Assembly (NCBI RefSeq): GCF_025639885.1
Contig: NZ_CP106738.1
Coordinates: forward strand, 248,001-312,000
DNA: 64,000 nt
Source of the DNA: Roseovarius pelagicus
GTDB taxonomy: Bacteria; Pseudomonadota; Alphaproteobacteria; Rhodobacterales; Rhodobacteraceae
Direction of reading: 5' to 3'
The notes below the pieces were generated by a model. The model saw nothing but the letters and a program-made list of their open reading frames with translations, made no database searches and was not told where the DNA came from. Of the stretch, positions 9,158 to 17,274 are shown one piece after another. Both the position numbers and the translations under genes were made by a program. The stretch's first letter is position 1, and each line of letters opens with the position of its first letter.

Positions 9158-9444
9158 GAGGCGTTAGGGATGATTGATAAATGTAAAAAATAGCGGCGGT
9201 TTTGCAACGCCGATTGTTTGCCCCATTTTGGGCCGAATTCACCAGAATCATAGCTGCATCCCCTGCTTCGAGCAGAGTTTGCCTCGGATCGATCGCCCAT
9301 ATGCAGGGGAATTATTCATGATTCCCGTCAGAATTGTGGCGGCTGATTCTATTTCCCAAGGCGGATATGGCTTCAATTGTGGCGCAGCTGACACCTCATC
9401 TTTGGTGGGCAGCCCTACATATCTACTAAATTTTTAGTTTGACT

Positions 9445-9458
9445 TTTCGCTCCCGAAA
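9445..9458 (+). promoter_or_regulatory. GlpR-like operator TTTCG-CTCC-CGAAA
   Basis: A 14-bp palindrome whose core is TTCG-N4-CGAA, the pattern recognised by DeoR-family glycerol-3-phosphate repressors (GlpR). It lies 58 bp upstream of the glpV start and abuts a TTGACT hexamer (9439-9444) that could be the -35 element. The match in both pattern and context (a glycerol transport operon) makes repression by a GlpR encoded elsewhere likely. Confidence 0.55.
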
Positions 9459-9516
9459 CCATGACACTCATCGCATCGGGGGAGACCGATCAAAACAATC
9501 TAAGGGAGGAGACAAG

Positions 9517-11253
9517 ATGCGTAAGTATCTGCTCTCCGCAGTTGCGGCCACTGCCGTGATTGCGGGGTCACATGCCGCGACGGCCGACGAGGCTGCGGCG
9601 CAACGCTGGATCGACAAGGAATTCCAGCCATCCACGCTCGGTAAGGATCAACAGCTGTCTGAAATGCAGTGGTTCATCAATGCGGCTCAGCCTTATGCCG
9701 GCATGGAAATCAACGTGCTGTCCGAGGGCATTCCAACCCATTCCTATGAATCGGATGTGTTGACCAAAGCCTTTGAGGAAATCACCGGGATCAAGGTCAA
9801 TCATCAGATCCTTGGCGAAGGCGAGGTTGTTCAAGCGGTTCAGACCCAGATGCAAACCGGTCGGAATCTTTATGATGGATATGTCAACGACTCTGATCTC
9901 ATCGGTACTCATTCGCGCCTGCAACTGGCGTATAATCTGACACAGCAGATGAACGGCGATTGGGCGGCGACTACGTCTCCAACGCTGGATCTGGATGATT
10001 TCATGGGCAGTCAGTTCACCACAGGTCCTGACGGCAATCTCTATCAACTTCCCGATCAACAATTTGCGAACCTCTATTGGTTCCGCAAGGACTGGTTTGA
10101 TCGCGAAGACCTACAGGCGGCTTTCAAAGAAAAATATGGCTATGAGCTAGGCGTTCCAGTGAACTGGTCAGCCTATGAGGACATTGCCGAATTCTTTTCG
10201 AACGACGTCAAGGAAGTGGACGGCACGCGCATCTACGGCCACATGGACTATGGCAAGCGCGCCCCGGATCTGGGTTGGCGAATGACAGACGCATGGCTGT
10301 CGATGGCCGGTGCCGGCTCCAAGGGCGAGCCAAACGGCATTCCCATCGACGAATGGGGCATCCGCATGGAAGCGGGCACCTGTAACCCGGTCGGTGCTTC
10401 GGTGACACGCGGCGGGGCGGCCAACGGTCCGGCGGCGGTCTATGCGATCCGCAAGTGGGATGAATGGTTGCGGAACTATGCCCCTCCGGGCGCAGCGAGC
10501 TATGATTTCTACCAGTCTCTGCCTGCACTGGCGACAGGCAACGTGGCCCAGCAAATATTCTGGTACACGGCGTTCACTGCCGACATGGTCGCACCACAAT
10601 CCGCTGGCAACAACACCGTGGATGGCGATGGCAACCCACTGTGGCGGATGGCGCCCAGCCCGCACGGTCCCTATTGGGAAGAGGGTCAGAAAGTCGGTTA
10701 TCAGGACGTGGGTAGTTGGACCTTCCTCAAATCCACACCGTCTGACCGCGCGCAGGCTGCATGGCTCTATGCGCAGTTTGTGACCTCCAAGACCGTGGAT
10801 GTGAAGAAATCCCATGTCGGTCTGACGTTCATTCGGGATAGTTCGGTCAATCACGAAAGCTTTAGTGAGCGTGCGCCGAAACTGGGCGGTCTGGTGGAAT
10901 TCTATCGCTCGCCGGATCGCGTGGCTTGGTCGCCCACAGGCATCAACGTGCCGGATTACCCCAAGCTTGCGCAGATCTGGTGGCAGCAGATCGGTGACGT
11001 GAACTCGGGCGCCTTTACGCCTCAGGAAGCGATGGACCGACTTGCCGGCGAGATGGACATTACCATGTCACGCATGCAGGCCGCGGACGAGGCCGCGAAC
11101 GTTTATGGCGGTTGTGGTCCACGTCTGAATGAAGAAAAGGACGCGGAGTGGTGGTTCGCCAATGGCGGTGCCAAGCCCAAGCTGGAGAATGAAAAGCCGC
11201 AGGGCGAGACCGTCAACTACGACGATCTGGTTGCCCGCTGGGCCGCTCAGTAA
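9517..11253 (+). CDS. glpV: Glycerol ABC transporter substrate-binding protein
   Basis: The start at 9517 follows GGGAGGAG by six bases and begins a Sec signal peptide (MRKYLLSAVAATAVIAGSHA-ATADE). At 578 residues it is longer than usual sugar-binding proteins, which fits the GlpV type described in Rhizobium, and the mature protein begins in the same style (AAAQRWIDKEFQPSTLGKDQ). No lipobox is seen, so it should be free in the periplasm. It is first in the operon glpV-S-T-P-Q-U and is separated from glpS by a stem-loop that may keep its mRNA more abundant. Substrate assignment to glycerol rests on similarity of the whole operon, including the DUF2160 subunit, and on the GlpR-like site. Confidence 0.86.
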   Translation: MRKYLLSAVAATAVIAGSHAATADEAAAQRWIDKEFQPSTLGKDQQLSEMQWFINAAQPYAGMEINVLSEGIPTHSYESDVLTKAFEEITGIKVNHQILGEGEVVQAVQTQMQTGRNLYDGYVNDSDLIGTHSRLQLAYNLTQQMNGDWAATTSPTLDLDDFMGSQFTTGPDGNLYQLPDQQFANLYWFRKDWFDREDLQAAFKEKYGYELGVPVNWSAYEDIAEFFSNDVKEVDGTRIYGHMDYGKRAPDLGWRMTDAWLSMAGAGSKGEPNGIPIDEWGIRMEAGTCNPVGASVTRGGAANGPAAVYAIRKWDEWLRNYAPPGAASYDFYQSLPALATGNVAQQIFWYTAFTADMVAPQSAGNNTVDGDGNPLWRMAPSPHGPYWEEGQKVGYQDVGSWTFLKSTPSDRAQAAWLYAQFVTSKTVDVKKSHVGLTFIRDSSVNHESFSERAPKLGGLVEFYRSPDRVAWSPTGINVPDYPKLAQIWWQQIGDVNSGAFTPQEAMDRLAGEMDITMSRMQAADEAANVYGGCGPRLNEEKDAEWWFANGGAKPKLENEKPQGETVNYDDLVARWAAQ

Positions 11254-11271
11254 TCCTTAACGCCAAAGCTG

Positions 11272-11298
11272 GGCCGGGACGCCAATCGCGCCCCGGCC
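11272..11298 (+). terminator. Stem-loop after glpV, likely mRNA stabiliser or partial terminator
   Basis: GGCCGGG (11272-11278) pairs perfectly with CCCGGCC (11292-11298) across a 13-base loop, in the 73-bp gap between glpV and glpS. There is no T-run after it. Similar hairpins after binding-protein genes raise the amount of binding protein over the membrane subunits. Confidence 0.5.
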
Positions 11299-11326
11299 TG
11301 TGCGCCCGAAACCGACAAGGGTTCAT

Positions 11327-12406
11327 ATGACACTCGAACTACACGGCATCACCAAGCACGTCGCGGGGCAGGTGCATATCAAACCAACGACACTGACCCT
11401 GCGCACGGGTCACTTCAATGTATTGCTGGGCCAAACCGGCGCAGGCAAGACATCTCTGATCAAGATGATGGCCGGGCTGGATCCGATTGCTGCCGGGCAG
11501 GTGATCATGGATGGAGAGGACGTCACGCGTCTGAGCACGCAAAAGCGTAACATCAGCCTCGTGCACCAATTTTTCGTCAATTACCCGCATATGACGGTGT
11601 TCGACAATATCGCCTCACCGCTGAAAGTTGCCGGTATGGCGAAATCCGAGATTCAGGGACGGGTAGAAGAAGCGGCTGACATCCTGCAATTGCGCCCGAT
11701 GTTGCACCGCCGGCCACATGAACTATCTGGCGGGCAGCAACAGCGCACGGCCCTGGCGCGTGCCATTGCGAAGGAAAGCCGGGCGGTTTTTCTGGATGAA
11801 CCGTTGGCCAACCTCGATTACAAACTGCGCGAAGAGTTGCGCGAGCAACTGCCAGAGCTTTTCGCGGGACGCGGTGCCGTGGTGGTTTATGCCACGTCAG
11901 AACCGGAAGAGGCGCTGTTGCTGGGTGGCGAAACCGGACTGATGGAGGATGGGAGCGTCGTCCAATTCGGCCCAACGGCGGATATCTACCGCGCGCCTGC
12001 GACGCTCAGCGCCGCGCGGGTGTTTTCCGATCCCCCGATCAACGTGGCCGAGGTTACCAAAACCGGCAACGAGATGCAGATGGGGGACGCTGTCCGTTGG
12101 TCCGTTCCAACCGCGCAGGCGGGGCTGGCCGATGGCACCTATGCTCTGGCCGTTCGGCCGCATCACGTAACGCCGCGCCCCAGCGCAACCGGAACGGTCC
12201 GCCTTAACGGTGAAGTGCTGGTAACAGAACTCAGCGGCTCGGAATCGAGCGCACATTTCCGATTGAATGATACCGCATGGGTATCGCTGTCTCGCGGGGT
12301 CCACCCGTTCGAGATCGGGCAGCAACACCCCTTCTATCTAGACCCGGCAGGATGTTTCTACTTTGGTCCCGATGGCACACTTGTCGCGCAAGGAGGGTCT
12401 GTCTGA
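11327..12406 (+). CDS. glpS: Glycerol ABC transporter ATP-binding protein GlpS
   Basis: The 359-residue ATPase starts at ATG 11327, which gives MTLELHGITKHVAG in register with the family and has AAGGG upstream. It has a Walker A GQTGAGKTS (about 38-46), the ABC signature LSGGQQQRTALARA, Walker B AVFLDEPLANLD, and a C-terminal MalK-like TOBE region (from about 240). The H-loop position is replaced by a TSEPEEAL motif, where MalK-type proteins read THDQ. It pairs with GlpT as a heterodimeric motor driving the GlpPQ channel. The stop overlaps the start of glpT by one base. Confidence 0.86.
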   Translation: MTLELHGITKHVAGQVHIKPTTLTLRTGHFNVLLGQTGAGKTSLIKMMAGLDPIAAGQVIMDGEDVTRLSTQKRNISLVHQFFVNYPHMTVFDNIASPLKVAGMAKSEIQGRVEEAADILQLRPMLHRRPHELSGGQQQRTALARAIAKESRAVFLDEPLANLDYKLREELREQLPELFAGRGAVVVYATSEPEEALLLGGETGLMEDGSVVQFGPTADIYRAPATLSAARVFSDPPINVAEVTKTGNEMQMGDAVRWSVPTAQAGLADGTYALAVRPHHVTPRPSATGTVRLNGEVLVTELSGSESSAHFRLNDTAWVSLSRGVHPFEIGQQHPFYLDPAGCFYFGPDGTLVAQGGSV

Positions 12407-13482
12407 TGGCTAAAATCACGCTTAGGCGCCTGCGACACAGTTACGACCCATCCCCGAAGGGGCCAGAGGATTTTGCGCTGAAGCAGATTGACCTCGACTG
12501 GTCCGATGGTGGCGCTTATGCGCTGCTCGGCCCTTCAGGTTGTGGTAAATCCACCTTGCTTAACATCATATCCGGACTGTTGGTGCCGACCGAAGGTCAA
12601 GTGCTGTTTGACGGGCAGGATGTTACCGGATTGCCGCCAGACAAACGGAACATAGCACAAGTGTTCCAGTTTCCGGTGATCTACGACACCATGACTGTCT
12701 ACGATAACCTTGCTTTTCCATTGCGCAATCGCGGAGTCGATGAGAGCCGCGTCGCGGCTCGGGTGGCCGAGATTGCACAGATGCTGGATGTGACCGACCT
12801 GCTTGGCGTACGTGCTGCGGGCCTTAGCCCTGACAACAAGCAAAAGATATCAATGGGCCGGGGATTGGTGCGCGATGACGTCAATGTGGTGATGTTTGAC
12901 GAGCCGCTGACCGTCATTGACCCACATCTGAAATGGAAGCTGCGCAGCAAGCTGAAAGAGTTGCATGCACGGGTGCGTGCCACCATGATTTACGTGACAC
13001 ACGACCAGACCGAAGCTCTGACATTCGCTGATCAGGTTGTGGTAATGCAGGACGGCGAAATCGTACAGATCGGCACCCCGGTAGAACTGTTCGAGCGTCC
13101 CGCACACACATTCGTGGGTCATTTCATCGGCTCGCCCGGCATGAATATTCTACCCGCGACGCAAGAGGGCGAGCGCGTCATGCTCGATGGGCACGACATC
13201 GCGCTGGAGGGACCAATCACCTCCGGCTCCGGACAGCTGGAGATCGGCATTCGCCCCGAATTCATCGAATTGGCCGAAACTGGCTTGCCTGCGCGCGTCC
13301 GCCGTATGGCTGATGTGGGGCGGCATAATGTGGTCGAGGCGATGATCGGGGATATCCCTGTGAAACTGGTGACAGAGGGCCCGGTGCCCGCACAGGGCAG
13401 TGCCGTGCATTTGGCGTTCCGCCCGGATCATACGCGCGCCTATCGCGATGGATGGTTAGCCACAGAAAGGGTAATGCCATGA
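12406..13482 (+). CDS. glpT: Glycerol ABC transporter ATP-binding protein GlpT
   Basis: The start at 12406 lies in a TGATG overlap with glpS and follows AAGGAGGG. The 358-residue protein has Walker A LLGPSGCGKST, Walker B VVMFDEPLTVIDP, and H-loop YVTHDQTEALTFADQV. Its signature segment is LSPDNKQKISMGRGLVR in place of LSGGQ, a divergence I associate with this subfamily. With GlpS it would form an asymmetric pair: GlpS has a normal signature but an altered H-loop, and GlpT has the reverse. The C-terminal TOBE domain runs from about 240. This GlpT is unrelated to the E. coli glycerol-3-phosphate antiporter of the same name. Confidence 0.86.
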   Translation: MAKITLRRLRHSYDPSPKGPEDFALKQIDLDWSDGGAYALLGPSGCGKSTLLNIISGLLVPTEGQVLFDGQDVTGLPPDKRNIAQVFQFPVIYDTMTVYDNLAFPLRNRGVDESRVAARVAEIAQMLDVTDLLGVRAAGLSPDNKQKISMGRGLVRDDVNVVMFDEPLTVIDPHLKWKLRSKLKELHARVRATMIYVTHDQTEALTFADQVVVMQDGEIVQIGTPVELFERPAHTFVGHFIGSPGMNILPATQEGERVMLDGHDIALEGPITSGSGQLEIGIRPEFIELAETGLPARVRRMADVGRHNVVEAMIGDIPVKLVTEGPVPAQGSAVHLAFRPDHTRAYRDGWLATERVMP

Positions 13483-14342
13483 GAACCCATAACCAAAAGG
13501 CGTGGTTTTTCGTTCTGCCGGTCCTGCTGCTGGTGGCGTTCAACGCGCTGGTCCCGATGATGACAGTGGTCAACTATTCGGTGCAGGAAACCTTTGGTAA
13601 CAATATCTTTTTCTGGGAAGGGTTGCGCTGGTTTCAGGAGTTGCTGAACTCCGATCGTTTCCACGCGGCGCTTGGGCGGCAGTTTCTCTTTACCGGGATT
13701 ATCCTGATGATCGAAATCCCGCTGGGGATCATCATCGCGCTGTCCATGCCGCGAAAGGGGATGTGGGTACCGGTCTGTCTGGTTCTCATGGCACTGCCGA
13801 TGTTGATCCCGTGGAACGTGGTCGGTGCGATGTGGAACATATTCACCCTGCCTAAGATCGGCATGCTGGGCTACTTTATGAACGACGTGTTGGGCGTGCC
13901 CTATGACATGACGCAAAACCCGGCAGCGGCATGGATCACGATCATCGTGATGGATGTCTGGCACTGGACGTCGCTGGTGGTGCTGCTCTGCTATGCGGGA
14001 CTGGTCAGTATTCCGGATGCCTATTATCAGGCGGCCAAGATAGATGGCGCGTCAAACTGGGCGGTGTTCCGGCACATCCAACTACCCAAGATGAAGCAAG
14101 TGCTGACCATCGCTATCCTGCTGCGTTTCATGGACAGCTTCAACATCTACACCGAACCGTTCGTCTTGACCGGGGGCGGACCGGGCAATTCGACCACGTT
14201 GCTCAGCATTGATCTGGTCAAGATCGCGCTGGGGCAGTTCGACCTTGGCCCCGCAGCGGCGATGAGCCTGATCTACTTTGCGATCACCCTGTTGGTGTCA
14301 TGGTTGTTCTACACGCTGATGACGAAGGATGACGAGCAATGA
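13479..14342 (+). CDS. glpP: Glycerol ABC transporter permease GlpP
   Basis: The 287-residue inner-membrane protein begins at ATG 13479 (ATGA overlap with glpT). It shows six predicted membrane helices and the cytoplasmic EAA loop YYQAAKIDGASNWAVFRHIQLP, which docks onto an ATPase subunit. It belongs to the MalF/UgpA-like family and forms the channel with GlpQ. Overlaps on both sides suggest stoichiometric translation with its partners. Confidence 0.87.
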   Translation: MRTHNQKAWFFVLPVLLLVAFNALVPMMTVVNYSVQETFGNNIFFWEGLRWFQELLNSDRFHAALGRQFLFTGIILMIEIPLGIIIALSMPRKGMWVPVCLVLMALPMLIPWNVVGAMWNIFTLPKIGMLGYFMNDVLGVPYDMTQNPAAAWITIIVMDVWHWTSLVVLLCYAGLVSIPDAYYQAAKIDGASNWAVFRHIQLPKMKQVLTIAILLRFMDSFNIYTEPFVLTGGGPGNSTTLLSIDLVKIALGQFDLGPAAAMSLIYFAITLLVSWLFYTLMTKDDEQ

Positions 14343-15136
14343 AAAAACGTAGTTTGATTCCCATCCTTTATATCGCGTTTCTAATGCTGCCAATCTACTG
14401 GCTGGTGTCGATGTCGTTCAAGACGACGAACGAGATCCTTTCAGGATTTTCGCTCTTTCCGCGCACGTTCACGTTAGAGAATTATCGTGTGATATTCACC
14501 GATCCCAGTTGGTACTGGGGTTACATTAACTCTATCATTTATGTCTCTTTGAACACGGTAATTTCAATCTGCGTGGCTCTGCCTGCGGCCTATGCGTTTT
14601 CGCGCTACCGCTTTTTGGGCGACAAACAGCTCTTCTTCTGGCTCTTGACCAATCGGATGGCTCCGGCGGCTGTTTTTGCGCTGCCGTTTTTCCAACTCTA
14701 TTCGGCGGTCGGGCTGTTCGATACCCATTTGGCCGTGGCGCTGGCGCATTGCCTTTTCAATATTCCGCTTGCCGTGTGGATTCTCGAAGGGTTCATGCGC
14801 GGCATTCCCAAGGAACTGGATGAAACCGCCTATGTTGACGGTTACAGCTTTCCGCGCTTCTTCGTCACCATCTTTTTGCCGTCGATCAAGGCGGGCGTGG
14901 GCGTCGCGGCGTTCTTTTGCTTCATGTTTTCATGGGTTGAGCTGCTGCTCGCTAAAACCCTGACAGCGGTCGCTGCGAAACCGATCGCCGCAACCATGAC
15001 CAAAACGGCGAGTAGCGCCGGGTATGAACTGGGGTTGTTGGCTGCGGCTGGAACATTGACCATCGTGCCGGGGGCGATCGTGATTTACTTTGTGCGCAAC
15101 TACATCGCGAAGGGCTTTGCCCTGGGGAGGGTATGA
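14339..15136 (+). CDS. glpQ: Glycerol ABC transporter permease GlpQ
   Basis: This 265-residue protein has six membrane helices and the MalG/UgpE-type EAA loop IPKELDETAYVDGYSFPRFFVTIFLP. It starts inside the stop of glpP (ATGA at 14339) and its own stop overlaps glpU. It forms the second half of the transmembrane channel. The symbol follows the Rhizobium glpSTPQUV naming and should not be confused with the E. coli phosphodiesterase GlpQ. Confidence 0.87.
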   Translation: MKKRSLIPILYIAFLMLPIYWLVSMSFKTTNEILSGFSLFPRTFTLENYRVIFTDPSWYWGYINSIIYVSLNTVISICVALPAAYAFSRYRFLGDKQLFFWLLTNRMAPAAVFALPFFQLYSAVGLFDTHLAVALAHCLFNIPLAVWILEGFMRGIPKELDETAYVDGYSFPRFFVTIFLPSIKAGVGVAAFFCFMFSWVELLLAKTLTAVAAKPIAATMTKTASSAGYELGLLAAAGTLTIVPGAIVIYFVRNYIAKGFALGRV

Positions 15137-15534
15137 TGAAAGGATTGGCAATTCTGTTCCTGCTTATGTTCCCCGCTGCGGCCCAGGCCCAGAACAGTTG
15201 GGGGACTGTCGGGCAAGAACCGGATAAACCATTTTCATGGACTGCGCCGCTATGGCCAAGCTTCTGGATGGCATGGACGCCGGTTACTCTGCTGTTGTTT
15301 ATCGGGATATTCTCCGCAATGGGTATCATTACCGTGCTGGAAATCAGACGCCCCGGAGGAGACGAACGCAAGGGTGCGCTGGGTCTGACCACCACACGGG
15401 GCGATCGGCTGTTCATTACGCTTTTGGGGACGGTTTATATTTTCCTAGCTTGGCTGGGGCTGGTCGGGATGCCACTCTGGGCTCCGCTTGGGATCAGCAT
15501 TGCGTGGGGGATTTTCTGCTTTTGGAAGGTCTAA
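15133..15534 (+). CDS. glpU: DUF2160 small membrane subunit of glycerol transporter
   Basis: The 133-residue protein has an N-terminal hydrophobic segment (LAILFLLMFPAAAQAQ) that may be a signal or membrane anchor, then three hydrophobic stretches including TLLLFIGIFSAMGIITVLEI and ITLLGTVYIFLAWLGLVGM. It carries the DUF2160 pattern found in glycerol transport operons of rhizobia and rhodobacters. It overlaps glpQ by 4 bp and is the last gene of the operon. Its molecular role is not known; it may be an accessory membrane subunit. A second ATG three bases downstream is an equally possible start. Confidence 0.8.
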   Translation: MMKGLAILFLLMFPAAAQAQNSWGTVGQEPDKPFSWTAPLWPSFWMAWTPVTLLLFIGIFSAMGIITVLEIRRPGGDERKGALGLTTTRGDRLFITLLGTVYIFLAWLGLVGMPLWAPLGISIAWGIFCFWKV

Positions 15535-15620
15535 CTTGGGTCGCTTGGCAGAGCGCCGCTTTTGTTGTCTACTAACCAGAGACGAGCAGATAAAAGTGTA
15601 TAAATTGAACTGGGTAATGA

Positions 15621-16019
15621 ATGCGGCAACGGAAGAAACACGATTTCCTTACTGATGTTGAACTCGAACTGATGTCTCATCTTTGGGATCTGGGGCGAGG
15701 CTCCGTTCGCGATGTTTTGGGATGCCTCGTTCCGGAACGCAAGCTGGCCTACACTTCTGCGGCCACAATCCTGCGGATCATGGAGCAAAAAGGGTTTGTT
15801 CGCAGCGACATGCAGGGCAAATCACTGATCTATGTACCTTTACTGGCCAAGGATACCTATCAGGCCAAAACCCTGCGCGATCTGTCGGACAAGCTGTTCG
15901 ATGGCACACCGGCCACGCTGGTGGCACGGCTGGTCGATGATACCGGCATGTCGGAGCAGGCTCTCGAAGAGATACGGGCACTTCTGGACAGGAGACTGCG
16001 CGATGATCCGGCTGAATGA
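15621..16019 (+). CDS. BlaI/MecI/CopY-family transcriptional repressor
   Basis: At 132 residues it has the length and layout of BlaI/MecI repressors: a winged-helix N-terminus (LTDVELELMSHLWDLGRGSVRDVL, then SAATILRIMEQKGFVRSDMQGKSLIYVPL) and a C-terminal dimerisation helix region. These proteins are inactivated by proteolysis when a BlaR1-type sensor is triggered. The next gene encodes exactly such an M56 metallopeptidase and overlaps by 17 bp. The upstream 86 bp contain an imperfect repeat GTCT-N9-AGAC (15567-15583) and TATAAA-like sequence that may form an autoregulated promoter. No beta-lactamase gene is adjacent, so the target regulon is open. Confidence 0.85.
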   Translation: MRQRKKHDFLTDVELELMSHLWDLGRGSVRDVLGCLVPERKLAYTSAATILRIMEQKGFVRSDMQGKSLIYVPLLAKDTYQAKTLRDLSDKLFDGTPATLVARLVDDTGMSEQALEEIRALLDRRLRDDPAE

Positions 16020-17145
16020 TGCGTTTGATATCTATATCGATGCCAATATTGTCTTGGTGCTCACGGCGGCTGTCTGGATACTGACACGAGCGGCGTTACG
16101 CGCAACGCCACTGCGTGCGGCTTTCGCGCTGCAATTGCGGCTTGCTTATACATTGCTAGCAGCCATGGCGTTGGTGCCGCTGTCTGTTTTTGCGCTTGAA
16201 CTGGCGCGCAACGGCGGTTTGCTGGACAAGAGCGCGGTGTTGAATTTATCCGATATCGCTGTTGCGCAATTTCTGGATGGCAGAATTGCCATGTCTCCGG
16301 TGGCATTCGAGGATATGCTGAATTGGCGCGCCAGATTTACACAAGCCATCGTCACACCGACCGGAGCGATCGGGTTGGTTATCGCGGTGTCACTGATGCT
16401 GGGCAGCGCGTTGGCGTTGGTGTGTAGCCTGCGCAGCCTGATTCGGGTGCACGGGCTGATTGGACGCAGCTATCTGTGGCGGCGGATCGGATCTGTTGAT
16501 TTGCGATTGACTGACGAAATTCATGTGCCCTTTTCCACACGGGGCGTGCAGCGTCACTATGTTGTCCTGCCATCGGCGATGCTGGCGAGAGAGGGTGATT
16601 TGCGCATCGCGGTCGCGCACGAGTTACAACATGCACGCCAAGGGGATCTGGGATGGGCTCTCGCCATTGAGGGGTTGCGAGCGCTATTTTTCTGGAACCC
16701 CGCCTATCATTTCTGGCGCCGGGAGGTCGAACGCCTGCGCGAGCTTGCCTGTGACCAACAGGTACTGGCGCGCCGCCACTTCAGCGTCAAAGCGTATTGC
16801 GATTGTCTGATCCGTGCGTGTCGCAATAGTTTGCGCGACGACCGACGCCGCCAGATCGGCGTACCAGTGGTCAGCCTTGTTCCACTGCGTGCGGCGCGCG
16901 CCGGATGCCGCGCCTCTGTTGTGCTTCGCGGTCGGATTTTGTCGATGCTGCACGCGCGGCCTCTGGCGCGAATTGGGCGAGGGACGAATGCTGCAATCAT
17001 CGGAATGGTGGTTGCGTCGCTGCTGATGCTGTCAGCCGCGACGCAACGCTCCGGTGACTGGAGCCACGATCGTCTGATGTTATCCACCATCGTCAATCTA
17101 GAGCGTTTGGCACAGCACAACGCGCCAGCACGTCTGGTCTGGTAG
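16003..17145 (+). CDS. M56 (BlaR1-like) membrane zinc metallopeptidase
   Basis: The start at 16003 lies within the end of the repressor gene and gives MIRLNDAFDIYIDANIVLVL, a proper first membrane helix. Over 380 residues it shows several membrane helices in the first 160 residues, the zinc site VAHELQHARQGD (HExxH) and a downstream ELACDQQVL that should supply the third ligand, as in BlaR1 and MecR1. There is a C-terminal hydrophobic helix (NAAIIGMVVASLLMLSAA) followed by only about 40 residues, so the large penicillin-binding sensor domain of BlaR1 is missing. It probably cleaves or triggers loss of the upstream repressor in response to an unknown envelope signal. Confidence 0.84.
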   Translation: MIRLNDAFDIYIDANIVLVLTAAVWILTRAALRATPLRAAFALQLRLAYTLLAAMALVPLSVFALELARNGGLLDKSAVLNLSDIAVAQFLDGRIAMSPVAFEDMLNWRARFTQAIVTPTGAIGLVIAVSLMLGSALALVCSLRSLIRVHGLIGRSYLWRRIGSVDLRLTDEIHVPFSTRGVQRHYVVLPSAMLAREGDLRIAVAHELQHARQGDLGWALAIEGLRALFFWNPAYHFWRREVERLRELACDQQVLARRHFSVKAYCDCLIRACRNSLRDDRRRQIGVPVVSLVPLRAARAGCRASVVLRGRILSMLHARPLARIGRGTNAAIIGMVVASLLMLSAATQRSGDWSHDRLMLSTIVNLERLAQHNAPARLVW

Positions 17146-17274
17146 GCTGGTATCTGGGCCACGGGTCCTGCGCAGTCTGCATTCGGCGCTATACATTCCG
17201 CGCCACGCGGTTTAGGTGCCGCTGTCTTACGGTGCCGCATTGGCGACCCCATCCCCGAAAGAGACGGAACTGAC

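Larger units (their letters stand above)
8788..9516. promoter_or_regulatory. Intergenic regulatory region between exopolysaccharide and glycerol transport units
   Basis: No convincing gene is present in these 729 bp. The stretch 8955-9120 is clearly more AT-rich than the neighbouring genes. It contains two short inverted repeats (listed separately) and a GlpR-like palindrome close to the glycerol operon. It must hold the promoters of the minus-strand priming transferase and of the plus-strand glpV. A TTGACA hexamer on the minus strand (9109-9104) could be a -35 element for the transferase, but no good -10 follows. Confidence 0.6.

Noticed and set aside
9174..9437. A possible 87-residue gene in the long intergenic region
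   Set aside because: There is no ribosome binding site, the composition is atypical, and it would cover the regulatory region before glpV.
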